From Saturnia japonica (Eukaryota > Arthropoda > Insecta > Lepidoptera > Saturniidae): a stretch of 64,000 nucleotides of DNA. Positions within the stretch are counted from its first letter, which is position 1. The number at the start of each line of letters is the position of its first letter. A program made the translations under genes and the position numbers. Below are positions 10,495 to 21,610 of this stretch, piece by piece. The notes below the pieces were generated by a model. That model did no database searches. It worked only from the letters and a program-made list of their open reading frames with translations, and was not told the DNA's origin. The stretch spans positions 10,062,001 to 10,126,000 of the forward strand of contig CM065326.1 in assembly GCA_033032175.1 (NCBI GenBank), read 5' to 3'.

Positions 10495-11808
10495 ATGTCT
10501 TTCTTGCACAGTCATTCTTGTGAGTGCATCAAGTCAGAGTTAGATTTATTTGCTTTACCATCTACACAAACAAGTATAGAAAATGGGTTATGGGTACATT
10601 ATAAACCTATTTCATCTCTTGCCGATGATGGTCCCATTGAATTTCAAGTACCAGGAACTGGTGATGACTATATTGATTTATCCCATACTTTGATACATAT
10701 AAAAGCTAAGATACTAAATCAAGATTCAACAAAACTGATTACATCAACAGTAGTGGCTCCAGTAAACAATTGGTTACATTCTCTATTTAGTCAGCTTGAT
10801 GTATATTTGAATCAAAAACTTGTTTCACCACCTAATAATACATATGCTTATCGTGCTTACATGGAAACATTATTGAATTATTCTCCTACCGCTAAAGAAT
10901 CTCACCTAACCTGCGGTGTTTGGTATGAAGATACAGCTGGAAAAATGAATTCAACTGATGAGACAAATGTTGGGTTCACCGAGAGATTGAAGTTAGCATC
11001 TGAAAGTAAAGAAATTGAAATGATTGGACATTTACATGGCGATATATTTAACCAAGAAAAGTTTTTAATAAATGGTGTTGAAATGTCTATAAAATTAGTT
11101 CGTTCCCGAGAATCATTCAACTTAATGGCTTCTTCAAATGATCTAAAGGTTAAAGTATGCATTATGGATGCAACACTTATTGTTCGTAGAGCACGTATAA
11201 ATCCAACAGTATTACTTGCACACTAAAAAGTTTTGGCCTCTACCACAGCAAAATATCCTATTACTCGAGCTGAAGTAATAGTTTTAACAATACCATCATG
11301 GGTTCAGGGAAAAACGCTAGACAATATTTTTCTAGGACAAGTACCCAAAAGATGTATAGTAGGATTTGTAAATAATATGGCATTTAATGGCAGTCTCAGT
11401 AAGAATCCATTTAATTTTGAAAATTATGATATTAACACATTTTGTTTATATATTGATGGACATCAAATTCCATCAAAAGCTTTACAACCATCATTTGAGA
11501 ATGATGTATTCACTTCAGCCTATCATACATTATTCTCAGGAACAGGTATACATTTTCTTAATGAGGGTAATGGGATATCTAGGGACCAATACGCTAAAGG
11601 TTATTGCCTATTAGCTTTCGATCTAACACCTGATTTATCAGCTAACTCCTCGGGACATTGGAATCTTATAAGACATGGTAGCGTAAGATTAGAAGTTCGT
11701 TTTGAATCAGCTCTCACACAAAATATCAACTGTGTTGTTTATGCAGAGTCTGATAATGTTATAGAGGTAGATAAAAACCGTAATATTTCAGTAGACTATA
11801 GCAGCTAA
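10495..11808 (+). pseudogene. Polinton major capsid protein candidate, one nonsense codon
   Basis: About 437 codons in one frame, interrupted by TAA at 11224-11226. The N-terminal half (LFALPSTQTSIENG, YIDLSHTLIHIKAKI) and the C-terminal half (STTAKYPITRAEV, NPFNFENYDI, YCLLAFDLTPDLS) both match what I remember of Polinton proteins identified as double-jelly-roll major capsid. Apart from the single stop no deletion is seen, so the copy lost capsid function late or the stop is polymorphic. Its place between the small basic protein and the protease is the usual one. Confidence 0.8.
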
Positions 11809-12022
11809 GAAAACAAAATGTTTGTAAGTGTAAATAGTTTTATTAATGTGTACTTATTTTTAACTGATCAATAAAAATTATAATAATTATTTCTTGTTTA
11901 ATTATAAATAATCCTTGCAACCCCGTAGATTAAGATATTATAAAAATCTAGTGTCAGTATTATATATTACATAACTTGTTCACCGATTGTTCTGATGAGG
12001 TCGGCATCGATGTTATAAAAAC

Positions 12023-12472
12023 ATGAATACAACTGAGATACAGAATTACTTGAGGAAAATTAATTCAATATTTGGATATAATGTGTATGCAGCTAACCGT
12101 TTACCAATATACGTTGTAACTCCTACGTACATCATAAGTAACTTAGATAGTGACAATAAACCAGGTTCTCACTGGATCGCTATACATATAGATGAGAATT
12201 GTTTTGGGCAGTACTTTGATTCCTATGGACGACCACCTCAAGGGTATCATCGAATGTTTTTAAAGCGGAATGCCAGGATGTGGAATTATAATACTAACCA
12301 AAACCAAAATGAATTTACTTCAGTTTGTGGTGAATATTGTATAATGTATTTATATTATAAATACCATGGTATGACTTTGAATGATTTTCTACAACTATTT
12401 GGTATTAATACAATGTGTAATGATGTAATAATATCGAAATATTTTAAATCATGTTTTCTGTATAATAAATAA
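12023..12472 (+). CDS. Adenain-like cysteine protease of the Polinton
   Basis: 149 codons, intact. Would mature virion proteins. The catalytic residues are visible in the expected order: SHWIAIHI (His50), QYFDSYGRPP (Asp66), a Gln/Asn-rich stretch near residues 90-96 and SVCGEYCIMY (nucleophile Cys102). Length is slightly short for the family (often 160-200), so the N-terminus may start upstream. Preceded by a 214-bp AT-rich gap with no gene, and followed only by non-coding DNA, so it is the last gene of the element. Confidence 0.85.
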   Translation: MNTTEIQNYLRKINSIFGYNVYAANRLPIYVVTPTYIISNLDSDNKPGSHWIAIHIDENCFGQYFDSYGRPPQGYHRMFLKRNARMWNYNTNQNQNEFTSVCGEYCIMYLYYKYHGMTLNDFLQLFGINTMCNDVIISKYFKSCFLYNK

Positions 12473-12741
12473 AACGGAAACTAAAAATTTATCGTTTATT
12501 ATTTTTCTACATTACTCCAGAAACATAAAATATAATGAACAATAAGAACACAGCGTGATGTAAAAAAGGGTAGATACGTGTCTAAAATGCAACCTAAAAA
12601 CACAATAGAAACCCAAAAAATAATAGGGGAATAGATAAAAAAGGATGACAACTACGGATGTATTGTATTAGAGTAGTGATTTATGTGCAAACAAGTTGAT
12701 ACTTGAGTGCATGGGTATCAATAAACTTAATCCGCGGATTC

Positions 12742-12791
12742 AATTAACTTCATTCACGGTCATGTGAGTGCCATTAACTTCATTCGCGGTC
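12742..12791. repeat. Two direct 20-bp repeats, 30 bp apart
   Basis: AATTAACTTCATTCACGGTC at 12742-12761 and CATTAACTTCATTCGCGGTC at 12772-12791 differ at two positions. A 10-bp spacer separates them. No function inferred. Confidence 0.7.
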
Positions 12792-13569
12792 TCCCGCTAC
12801 ATCATATGGGCCTAGTAGGATGGAGTGCCCCAGAACCGGCGAAAGACCACTACTGAATACACTGTCACATATCCATAATTCCAACATCAATATACCAAAT
12901 TAGTTTTATTATTTCAAATTTTATAATCAAACTTGAAAATGGCAAGAGTTTTTCATTCTACAAATCGTTGACCCTTTATCTTTTCTCTTCCAGCTCACGC
13001 TCATTAGGCCAGAGCCGAATTTATGTCCCCGAGTAATCCGGGCCCATTTGTATAGATAATTTTTATTAATGCAATCTCTTCGGAGCCGGCCGCAGACGAT
13101 AACTGGCGAACGAAAGAGTTCGTAATGACAATTTAAATAAGGAAGATGTATTCCCTTCGGCGGTAGATAAGTTCGAATTTGGATAACGAAGGAATTTGTA
13201 AGTGGAATTCTAAATTTAAAAAATATGGTTTAGGGTTGTGGATACAATATTAATAATAACAGTTTATTTGCTTTTAAATCTTAACACTGTAAGCGGTTTT
13301 TTGTAGTACATTCAACCACAGTACAGCCACAGCAAGGGCAGAAAAATACACTAAGTTCTAAGAAGATAACAGATACTAAATTTCATTTTTTTTTATCATT
13401 GATTCAAACACGACTATCAATCCTAGCTATATTAACAAGAATATTCAAGATATATTCCTATAAATAAACAATAACCCGATACGAAAAATCAAGAGAAAAA
13501 ATATAATAAAGTGTACAAGTGCCTAAACTATTTAAATCTCTTATGAAGTAAGCCTTATTTTTATACCGA

Positions 13570-13605
13570 GTTCGTTGTTGAAATCAACGAACACAATTTC
13601 AACAA
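13570..13605. repeat. Overlapping perfect inverted repeats
   Basis: GTTCGTTG (13570-13577) pairs with CAACGAAC (13585-13592). TTGTTGAAAT (13575-13584) pairs with ATTTCAACAA (13596-13605). The two stems share bases, so only one can form at a time. Confidence 0.75.
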
Positions 13606-13864
13606 ATACCGCCTATGTAATACGCCGAGCCGTTTTCAACTACTTAATAAGCGTATGCGGTATTTAAATAACGATTATAATCTATTGTAATTACCGAGTA
13701 TTAAGATATTAAATGTTCCTCAGAGACACAGAAATAGTTCAAAATGGCCGAGAAGGTATATATAACAAATGATCCCTCCGAAGGATCAAGAAAAAGGGTT
13801 GATAAAACCGGCCGAAGGAACAGGCAAATTTACTAATAAATCCGGCTGAAGGACCGAAAAAAAT

Positions 13865-13898
13865 GTGGTGGCAACCACCACTCACACACTGGGTGTGA
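13865..13898. repeat. Two adjacent perfect hairpins
   Basis: GTGGTGG-caa-CCACCAC at 13865-13881 is followed without a gap by TCACAC-actgg-GTGTGA at 13882-13898. No T-run or other sign of a terminator follows. Confidence 0.7.
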
Positions 13899-14184
13899 TA
13901 TTCTACCTCTGTAGATTAAGTGGACTGTAATATTTTTAAACTGGTTGGAAGTAGATATCACACAAAATAACTGCCGATTATGGTATACTATAACCGGGAC
14001 GAAGGCTCACTTACCTTTCCGCCGATGATATTAATCCAAGAGATCCAAGCTCCAAATGCGTTTACTCCATGCCGAAATATGCACAGCACTTTTAGGTATG
14101 CACTATACCGCCGAAACAATTATAACTGAGTCGTGAGATGTTAGACGCCGAACCGTTATCCGTCCGAGTCCCACGAGCAAGTAA

Positions 14185-14712
14185 TCAGTCATATCCGATT
14201 TTTATTGTAGGGGGTAATTTAAGAACAAAAATAATTCTGCATACCCCCAACCAATTTATTAGCCCGAACAACCTGACTTGTGCTCGAAAAGCATTTGAGC
14301 TATCATAATATGATGCCTCATTCGATTTTTCCTCCACACTTTTTAATTTTATTTTACTCTTCAAATAGTCAACAGTTCTATCTTTCTCAGGTAAAACATC
14401 TATCAAATCTCCAATATGTTACAATTAAGTTTATAATTCTGTGGCAGCGCTTTTAACATATTATAATTAAGTTTTTCCGACTCCGTTATGACTGCACCTG
14501 CCTGCTTCAGTTCATTTACTGCTTTCTCAAAATCATTGAAAAATAAAGACACATCGGTATAATTTGTCAACTTGACTCATTCCAGGTTATGTTGGCACAA
14601 AATTTGCAAAGCCGTTGACTTTTTTAGGTACCTTTAGTATACGTATTTTCCAGTTACTATAGTCGGCTCCGTCGAATATTGGAATATTTATGTAACTGTT
14701 TTTCGCCGCCAT
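14185..14712 (-). pseudogene. Copia-type Gag relic (UBN2-like)
   Basis: Read on the minus strand from ATG at 14712: IPIFDGADYSNWKIR is the hallmark start of insect copia Gag. After frame changes come STALQILCQHNLE, YTDVSLFFNDFEKAV, NELKQAG, KALPQNYK and IDVLPEKDRTVDYLKSKIKL, all in family order. At least one frameshift near 14650, a stop after HNLE and a short disruption near 14420 break it. It stops without reaching a zinc knuckle, so only about the first half of Gag is left. No LTR was recognised. The other copia relic at 23.3-23.8 kb cannot belong to the same element because the order on the minus strand would be wrong. Confidence 0.75.
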
Positions 14713-15154
14713 TGCCACGTTGTTTCTTTTTGCAATTCAAAACATAAATTATTAAATTTGTACTTCTCGTTTTACATACTTAAACGCCGCTCTACTACCA
14801 CTGTTGAGAAGGAGGATTACGGGGCTATTTTTAAATAAACCACTTTTCTTTTATAATATTTGTATCCACGAAGTACTTTTGTACCTTACATAGTTTGTAT
14901 CATAGAAAATCAATATATTTTTCTTTTTTATTCATAGAAATAGACTTTAAAGGAAAGATGCGCATTGTTATTCAACATTGACCCTATGTTATGTAATATT
15001 GGTGGCATTTTGCGTGATATAGTTTGGTTTTTGTGCATAAGTGAAGTGGATTATAAATATAAACCAAGAGCATGCATTCTGGGATCCCACAAAAATTCCC
15101 TAGATCGTTCTAACAAGGCAGCCACCATCTTGTTGGACGCCACTTTGTTTTTAA
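14713..15154. other. AT-rich spacer, nothing recognised
   Basis: A short open frame at 14965-15168 runs into the MITE terminus and has no recognisable product. No other signal seen. Confidence 0.5.
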
Positions 15155-15746
15155 GGGGCCATCCATAAATTACGTCACACGTTTAGGGAGAGGGAGAGGG
15201 TCGACGAAGTGTGACATTGTGTGACAAGGGGCGGGGAGGGATCCCAAATTTTGTGACGTCACATTTTTTCAAAATATAATATTTTATATCTAAGTACATT
15301 AGAACTTCTTTAAGTCGAAAACCTCCTAAACTCGAAAGAATGTGTTCCCTTCCATTCAATCCCCAAAACCTCCGTTGCACTAAATCTCAACCCTCTAGTC
15401 AAAATAATCAGAGAAAAAATTAAATTGGACTTCTGTATCTCGAACATAGCAAAGTTTTATTTAACAACTTTTACATCTCGATTATTTGAAACTTATTACC
15501 TTTATACCTTTGCTTGATTTGATGTCGATTTTATTGAAAAAAAATTTAAATGGAAATTAAAATAATTTCCGAACACTGCTGTTTTAATTTCATAAATTTC
15601 TAATTATAAAATTGCAAAATATGTGACATCACACTAGGTAGGGTAGTAGTAGTAGGTAGGTCTCACAAATGTGACCAGCTGTGATAAGGACGGGGGAGGG
15701 TTCAAAAAGTCATGAAATTCGTGTGACGTAATTTATGGATGGCCCC
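15155..15746. mobile_element. 592-bp MITE with 27-28 bp perfect terminal inverted repeats
   Basis: The left end starts GGGGCCATCCATAAATTACG and continues to 15181; the right end is its exact reverse complement from 15720 to 15746. The element is flanked by TAA on both sides (15152-15154 and 15747-15749), a 3-bp duplication. A TWA duplication is the PIF/Harbinger signature, so a non-autonomous PIF/Harbinger relative is the best guess. There is no credible coding sequence inside. Subterminal purine-rich tracts (GGGAGAGGGAGAGGG near 15186, and GGGGGAGGG near 15692 of the opposite end) are roughly mirrored and may be part of the terminal structure. Confidence 0.85.
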
Positions 15747-15749
15747 TAA

Positions 15750-16026
15750 TGGCTGGTATTTTTTCCAAATTATTATAACTATTCCTCCACGAAAAGTAAC
15801 GCAAAAGTACCATTTTCGCTATCGGACACTGGTAACACTGACCCAATCTCCATTTTGTTCACATATTCCTGAACGCCATTACATGTAACCACGTATAAAT
15901 AACATAATAGCGTTCTTTTTATTTTATTGAAGTTAAAGTGCATATAAGTTTACTGATCTAACAGTACCTTTTAAATTAACAATTTCTAACCCGGAACCGA
16001 ATATCGACTCTATATTAGAGGGCAAA
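15750..16026. other. Upstream flank of nuclease relic
   Basis: No gene. Probably 5' flank or UTR of the gene relic that starts at 16027; no promoter motif stands out. Confidence 0.4.
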
Positions 16027-17128
16027 ATGTTTTTACTAAAGCGATTTTTAGAATCTGTAGACGGTGAGTCTTTTATACATTTCTCCTAAGATATTTTTAT
16101 GTACCTAAATAAAATGTCATTGCATTTAGGCTTGTTCGAATTCAAATTTTTAATTTTGCATCAGAATGTGTCACTAAAGTTCTAAGTAACAAAGATAAAA
16201 ATAAGAAAGTGTTATTGAAGATGGAGCGAGACATTTTTGGGCGATTATTGGCAGTCAGTATAACAAAAAAAAATAGAATTCTGTTTAACCTTTCCACTCG
16301 CACCGATGCCACCCGCTCTTTTCTCGTATGATGGTGGAATGTTTAAAACCGATAAGTCAACATTAGCAAAAGCATTGAAATCAAACGTCGAAGTTTCTGA
16401 GCCAACACAGATTGATGTGGAAATAATCGATGGATTTTACTATTTGTCCTTAATTGGAGCCTCAATGCCACAAACTTTTGAAAAAATTGCTGAATCGATA
16501 CTTATAAAAATTTGTTCGACGAGAGCCTCACAAGGTGCATTTGGTTTTTGATCGTTATATGTCGCCATCAATAAAAGATATAGAACGTCAAAAGCGTCAA
16601 GAGATAGACGTTTCATTTAATATATCTGGACCCCAACAAAACAGGCCGTCAGATTTTTTACGCAGTTAAAAAAATTACCGATTCAAAGATGCCTTGGTTC
16701 AGTTTTTATCTGTCTATTGGGAAAATGATAATTTAGTTATAATTATCAAAAAAAAAAAATCTAACTTTCAGAATCGTTGTTACTCCTATGAAGCGCATCA
16801 AATTCGAATGAAAAAAAATTAAGAAGTTGAATATATGTGTGATCATGAAGAGGCGGATACTCGGTGTTGGCGCTAATTATTGTATAATAGGCCGTGGTAT
16901 GAGGCGCAATCCTCTTTCCCCTCTCCCTCCGGCCATTTTCCTATTACCAAGACCGATCCCCACCCCTTTCGCGGACTGGTGCAATATCAGGCGTAACAAA
17001 AACGTATTAAGTGGTGGACCGTACGTGTCTTTATTATTGTTAAAAATTGTTGTCGATAGTAAGAGTGAAGCTGTCCGGACGCCCCTTGAAACTCAGCACG
17101 CGACCTGCACTAGACGTGAGTACCCATT

Positions 17129-17259
17129 TGTTGTATATTAGATATATAATATGAAGGTGGTTGCATCCACTCCTATTTAAGTAATGTCGCTTGACAAATA
17201 AACTCAGTGTGCTACTAGCTACGGGCTCTTTCACTTGTCCTTACGTCGCATACATATCA
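17129..17259 (+). repeat. Left LTR of gypsy element
   Basis: 131 bp, TGTTGTATATTAGATATATA at the start and ending in CATACATATCA; contains AATAAA at about 17198. Identical at every base to the right LTR at 21480-21610. Confidence 0.95.
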
Positions 17260-17297
17260 GTGGCGACGAGTACCCACATAGCGAAAAAAAAAAAAAC

Positions 17298-20200
17298 ATG
17301 TCTCACTTTGGGATTTTATCTAGTTTTGACCATAATATCCATACATGGCAAAACTATAAACAACGGATTTCTCAATGGTACATTGCGAACGACATCGACC
17401 AGGTGAAGGACCCGCAGGGAGTGAAGAAACGGGCAATATTGCTAAGCGCACTTGCCGACAGCACTTAGGCACTGGCGGCCGATTTAGCATTACCGAAGGA
17501 ACTGACAAAGGTGCCGTACGATGACATTCTCACGCTTCTCGACAATCATTTTACACCAAAAAAATGTGGATTTGGTGAGCGGTATAATTTCTATGCTGCA
17601 ACTCAAGGTCCTGAAGAAACATTCTCGCAGTGGGCTGCGAGGCTACGTGGGTTAACGGCTCATTGCGGGTTCCTGAACGTAGAAGAGGCGCTTCGTGACT
17701 GGTTTGTTATGAGAATGCATCGTGGCCCAGAGAAGGACAAACTGTTCGCACTTGACCTTCAGGAGTTAACACTAGCGAAAGCAGTGGAATTGGCGGAAAG
17801 CGTGCGTAGTGCACGCAAGGGAGCAGCAGCGTCATCGTCGGCGTCGGCGCAGGGGCCGCCGTCGAGCGAGGCTCTGTTCAAGATCGCGACCACCACAAAC
17901 GAGCCTAGTGCTAACAAAGAAAAGTGTTCAGTGTGCGGTTATAAAAATCATAAAACGGCTCAGTGTCGGTTTGCTAGTTATACTTGTAAAAAGTGTAAGA
18001 TAAAGTGCCATCTACGCAGGATGTGTAAAAAGATCAATTTCGTAGGAACGGGCGGCGGGTCCGGCGAGAGTGACGATGACGGTAAGAAAAAAAAATGTTC
18101 ATATAAGGGTGAACCTATGACTTTAGTAGTTTCAATTCAGGATATTAAGCTAAAGTTCGAAGTCGATACCGGATCGGCAGTCACAGCGATTTCCGAGAAA
18201 GTATATAAAAAATATTTTGAAAAATTCCCATTATCACTGACTACGGATCAGTTATTTACGTACACGGGGCGTGTAATCCATTGTTTGGGAATATTGAAAT
18301 TCCCTTTTACTTATTTAAAGAAAACACACATAGTTAACGTGCGAGTTATACGTGAGGGTGGACCCCCAATCTTAGACCGGGATTTTATATGTTTGTATAG
18401 TGTACAAATGCTTCAAATACATTATTGTCAATCTGATAAAATTTGCGAACACTTAAAATTACAATATCCATCTGTATTTTCAGACGAGTTAGGTTTATTT
18501 ACAAAGTATCGTGTTAAATTACAATTAAAAGATAACGTCAAACCGGTATTTTGCAAAGCTCGTGCCGTTGCATTCGCACTTAGAGATAAGGTGAACAGCG
18601 AGCTCGATCGCTTGGTACGTATAGGAGTATTGCAACCAGTTCAGCATTCGGATTACGCATCACCCATTGTGCCTATATTAAAGCGCGATGGTTAAGTCAG
18701 GTTGTGCGTTGACTATTCTGTAAGTGTAAACAAACAACTGGTTATTGAACAGTATCCGTTACCAACAGCTAAAGAACTTTTTACAAAATTACACGGGGGC
18801 CAGCAGTTTAGCAAATTGGATTTAACACAAGCGTATTCACAGCTTTTATTAGATGAGACATCCCAGAAGATAACATGTATTAATACCCATCGCGGCTTGT
18901 TTACATATACGCGGTTAGTTTTTGGTCTCGCTAGTGCTCCAGCTATTTTTCAACGGGCAATGGAGTGTTTATTAGCGGGATTAGACGGTGTTATGTGTAT
19001 GTTGGATGACATTTGTATTACGGGAGATTCTAAAGAACAACATTTACAGAGATTGAACGCTGTCTTGCAAAGACTACAAGACGCGGGTCTAACACTTCGT
19101 AAAGATAAGTGTGTGTTTTTTGAGGACCAAATAGAATATCTAGGGTATATTATAGATAAAAATGGCCTAAGGAAATCTCAACAAAAAGTTAAGGCAATTG
19201 TAGGGGCACCTACACCAACAAACGTAAATAAATTACAGTCATTTCTAGGATTAGTCAATTATTATAGAAACTTTGTGCCTAATGCGTCTTCGGTATTAAG
19301 CCCACTTTATGCCTTATTACAAAAAGGTAATGAATGGAAATGGGAGAATAGACATAGTGAAGCATTCAATGCAATTAAGCAATGTTTAGCCTCAGAACAG
19401 GTTCTTGCACATTTTGATATGAATAGTAAAATAATTTTAACGGTAGACGCATCACCCACGGGTTTAGGAGCAATACTATCGCAGGTAGGTACTGACGGAG
19501 TGGAACGTCCTGTGTCGTTTGCCTCACGTACATTAAATGCAGCAGAAAAGCGGTATTCACAACTACAAAAGGAGGCCACTGCAATTATATTCGGAGTGCG
19601 ACGTTATCACCAATATATATACGGGAGGGCAGTTCCGTTTGTACTCCGTACAGACCACAAGCCCCTCTTATCTATTTTTGGTCCGTATCGCGGAATTCCA
19701 GATGTTTCTGCTAATAGGTTACAACGTTATGCTATGTTTCTTAGTGGCTATAATTATGTCATTGAATACATACGCAGCGCTGACAATAGTGCAGATTACT
19801 TATCGCGCGCCAGCTTGCCTGACAATGAGTCATCCGCGGTAGAAGCGAGTAGAGGGTGGGGCTACGAAGTCGACGGAAGCCGTAGTCTAGGACCTGTAGA
19901 AGATCGTGCCTCATATGTCAACTTCGTTATAGATGGTAGTTTACCCGTTACACTTAGTTAAATTCGGAATGAAACTCGTAAAGATGCAATATTAAATAAA
20001 GTCGTATCATATATTGCAAATGGATGGCCTAAGCGATTATCAGATATATTAATTAAACCTTATTTTTTGTGTAAAACCCAATAGTCGTATGAAAACGGTT
20101 GTATTATGCGAGGGCACAAAGTAATTATTCCACAGGTACTTAGAACTAAATTATTATCAGAGCTCCATAAATCACATTTAGGTATTGTAAAAACAAAAGC

Positions 20201-21438
20201 AGAAGCGCGCAGTAGGTTTTGGTTTCCAAAAATAGATAACGCTTTAGAAAGAATGATTGCGGATTGTGACGTTTGTTCACAGTTGAGACAGTTACCTGCG
20301 CGTGCGCCGCTAGCGTTGTGGCCACAACCACCACACAGTTTTTATCGTATTCATATTGATCTTCTCGGCCCTATTCACAGTCGTTCGTATTTAGTCATTG
20401 TGGATGCTTACTCTAAGTGGGTGGAAGCGTATGATATGGGAACAAGTACGTCGTCATTATCGGTTGTTAACAAATTATATGAATATATGTCGAGATTTGG
20501 CTTGCCACACACGATAGTCAGTGATAATGGTACTCAGTTTACTTCCTTGGAATTCAAAAATTTTTGTGTATCGAACGGTATATCGCACGTGACTTCGCCG
20601 GCTTACCATCCGGCTAGTAACGGGCAGGCAGAAAGCTACGTGAAGGTGTTGAAAAAGGGTATTAAGTCATGTATGTTAAGTAACTACAACATTAAGGGAT
20701 TAAATAACAATTTGTTTAAATACCTATTTGATTATCGAAATTCCGTTCATTCTTTAACGGGTTGTTCACCCGCCCAGATGGTTTTTGGGCATAAGCTGCG
20801 ATCACGATTAGATTTAATTAAACCCAAACAACCTCTTCCGGCGTCTATCACTCTCGCTCGAAACGTCGAAAATAAACAGTGTTTGCAGCCTAAAACGCTC
20901 AAGGAAAAACTGATAACATATTTTAAAACGGGAGACTATGTTTTATATAAAAAATTCAATATAAATAAGCAAGGATCCTGGAACAAAGGTATAATCATGA
21001 AAAGAATTGGAAAAGTTACGTATATTGTTAAAGATTGTATCACTTCTTGTAATTAAAAAAAAACATAAAAATCAATTAATAGCATACCAAGGAAGCAAAT
21101 TCAACTGGTCAGGTGATTGCTCTATTGAACTTGAAGATGTAGCTCTGCAAAGAACTTCCTCACCATCGAAACCAATACCTTCTGTGGATAAAAATACGTC
21201 TGACACGGGAGGGGAGGGAAATGAAGGAAGGGAAGAGATAATGGATACGGAAAGAAAGTCTGGCAATTCAACAGAAGAAAACGAAGAATTCTATGAGGCA
21301 ACAGAAGCGACTCACGATGAAGCCATTGAGGAGTCATCCCCACTACAGTCACTACAGTCACTACAGTCAGAAAGGCAAACTACTGCTAGAAGAAGGTTGC
21401 GACCTGTACCTAGGGTCGATTATAAGCAGTTTTACTAA
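17298..21438 (+). pseudogene. Gag-Pol polyprotein of gypsy element, several stops
   Basis: ATG 17298 opens Gag. In frame 0: capsid region to about 17880, zinc knuckles (CSVCGYKNHKTAQC, then CKKCKIKCHLRRMC), protease FEVDTGSAVTAIS, RT with SKLDLTQAYSQL and the catalytic CMLDDICITG, RNase H TVDASPTGLGAIL, integrase HHCC (HKSHLGIVKT, CDVCSQLRQ) and DDE core (HIDLLGPI, VSDNGTQF, NGQAESYVK). In-frame stops lie at 17466-17468, 18693-18695, 19959-19961 and 20081-20083. A frameshift in an A-run near 21050 moves the Glu/Ser-rich C-terminal tail to frame 1, ending at 21438. All catalytic motifs survive. Gag and Pol in one frame without a normal shift is usual for this group. Confidence 0.9.
21342..21368. 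repeat. Tandem 9-bp repeat CTACAGTCA x3
   Basis: Three copies in a row inside the C-terminal tail of the gypsy Pol, adding a Leu-Gln-Ser triplet each (SLQSLQSLQ) without breaking the frame. Confidence 0.85.
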
Positions 21439-21479
21439 GACAATAATTTATAATTGTAATGTCAAGCTAGGGGAAGGAA

Positions 21480-21610
21480 TGTTGTATATTAGATATATAA
21501 TATGAAGGTGGTTGCATCCACTCCTATTTAAGTAATGTCGCTTGACAAATAAACTCAGTGTGCTACTAGCTACGGGCTCTTTCACTTGTCCTTACGTCGC
21601 ATACATATCA
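21480..21610 (+). repeat. Right LTR of gypsy element
   Basis: 131 bp, identical to the left LTR, followed by the target duplication CCATT. Preceded directly by the polypurine tract. Confidence 0.95.

Larger units (their letters stand above)
3061..12480 (+). mobile_element. Polinton/Maverick, near-complete gene set with several lesions
   Basis: Nine plus-strand genes in close order: PolB, FtsK/A32-like ATPase, two small unknowns, retroviral-type integrase with chromodomain, single-jelly-roll minor capsid candidate, small basic protein, major capsid candidate and adenain-like protease. This combination defines Polintons, self-synthesising transposons that also carry virion genes. Junctions are tight: stop/start overlaps at 7056, 9257 and 10021, and a 13-bp overlap at 8169. 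Breaks seen: PolB (one frameshift, two stops), integrase (one stop) and major capsid (one stop). ATPase, minor capsid, protease and the three small genes are open. Outer limits are approximate because I could not find the long terminal inverted repeats or the 6-bp duplication expected for the family. Confidence 0.9.
12473..14184. other. Gene-free region with hairpins and CCGAAGGA-like repeats
   Basis: No coding region recognised. The first part should hold the right end of the Polinton, but no terminal repeat was found. Between 13080 and 14160 the sequence is punctuated by CCGA/GCCGA-containing words (for example CCGAAGG near 13786 and 13812) in an otherwise AT-rich background. This suggests a decayed LTR or non-autonomous element whose identity I cannot establish. 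Confidence 0.5.
17129..21610 (+). mobile_element. Ty3/gypsy element (K02A2.6/Mag-like), 4482 bp
   Basis: Full-length LTR retrotransposon with two identical 131-bp LTRs. It is bounded by CCATT at 17124-17128 and 21611-21615. A primer-binding-like TGGCGACGAG starts two bases after the left LTR and a polypurine tract (AGGGGAAGGAA) abuts the right LTR. Gag-Pol lies in a single frame. The order protease-RT-RNase H-integrase places it in Ty3/gypsy; the RT and integrase wording is close to the K02A2.6/Mag group. Inserted into an older solo LTR. Confidence 0.92.

Noticed and set aside
15183..15380. Minus-strand frame in the MITE
   Set aside because: Begins in the terminal repeat and crosses purine-rich repeats; no similarity to a transposase.
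16827..17141. 104-codon frame across the end of the nuclease relic
   Set aside because: Runs from coding relic into the solo LTR and into the gypsy LTR; a by-product of insertions.
21342..21368. CRISPR-like short repeat
   Set aside because: Three adjacent 9-bp copies without spacers inside a coding tail; a simple tandem repeat in eukaryotic DNA.
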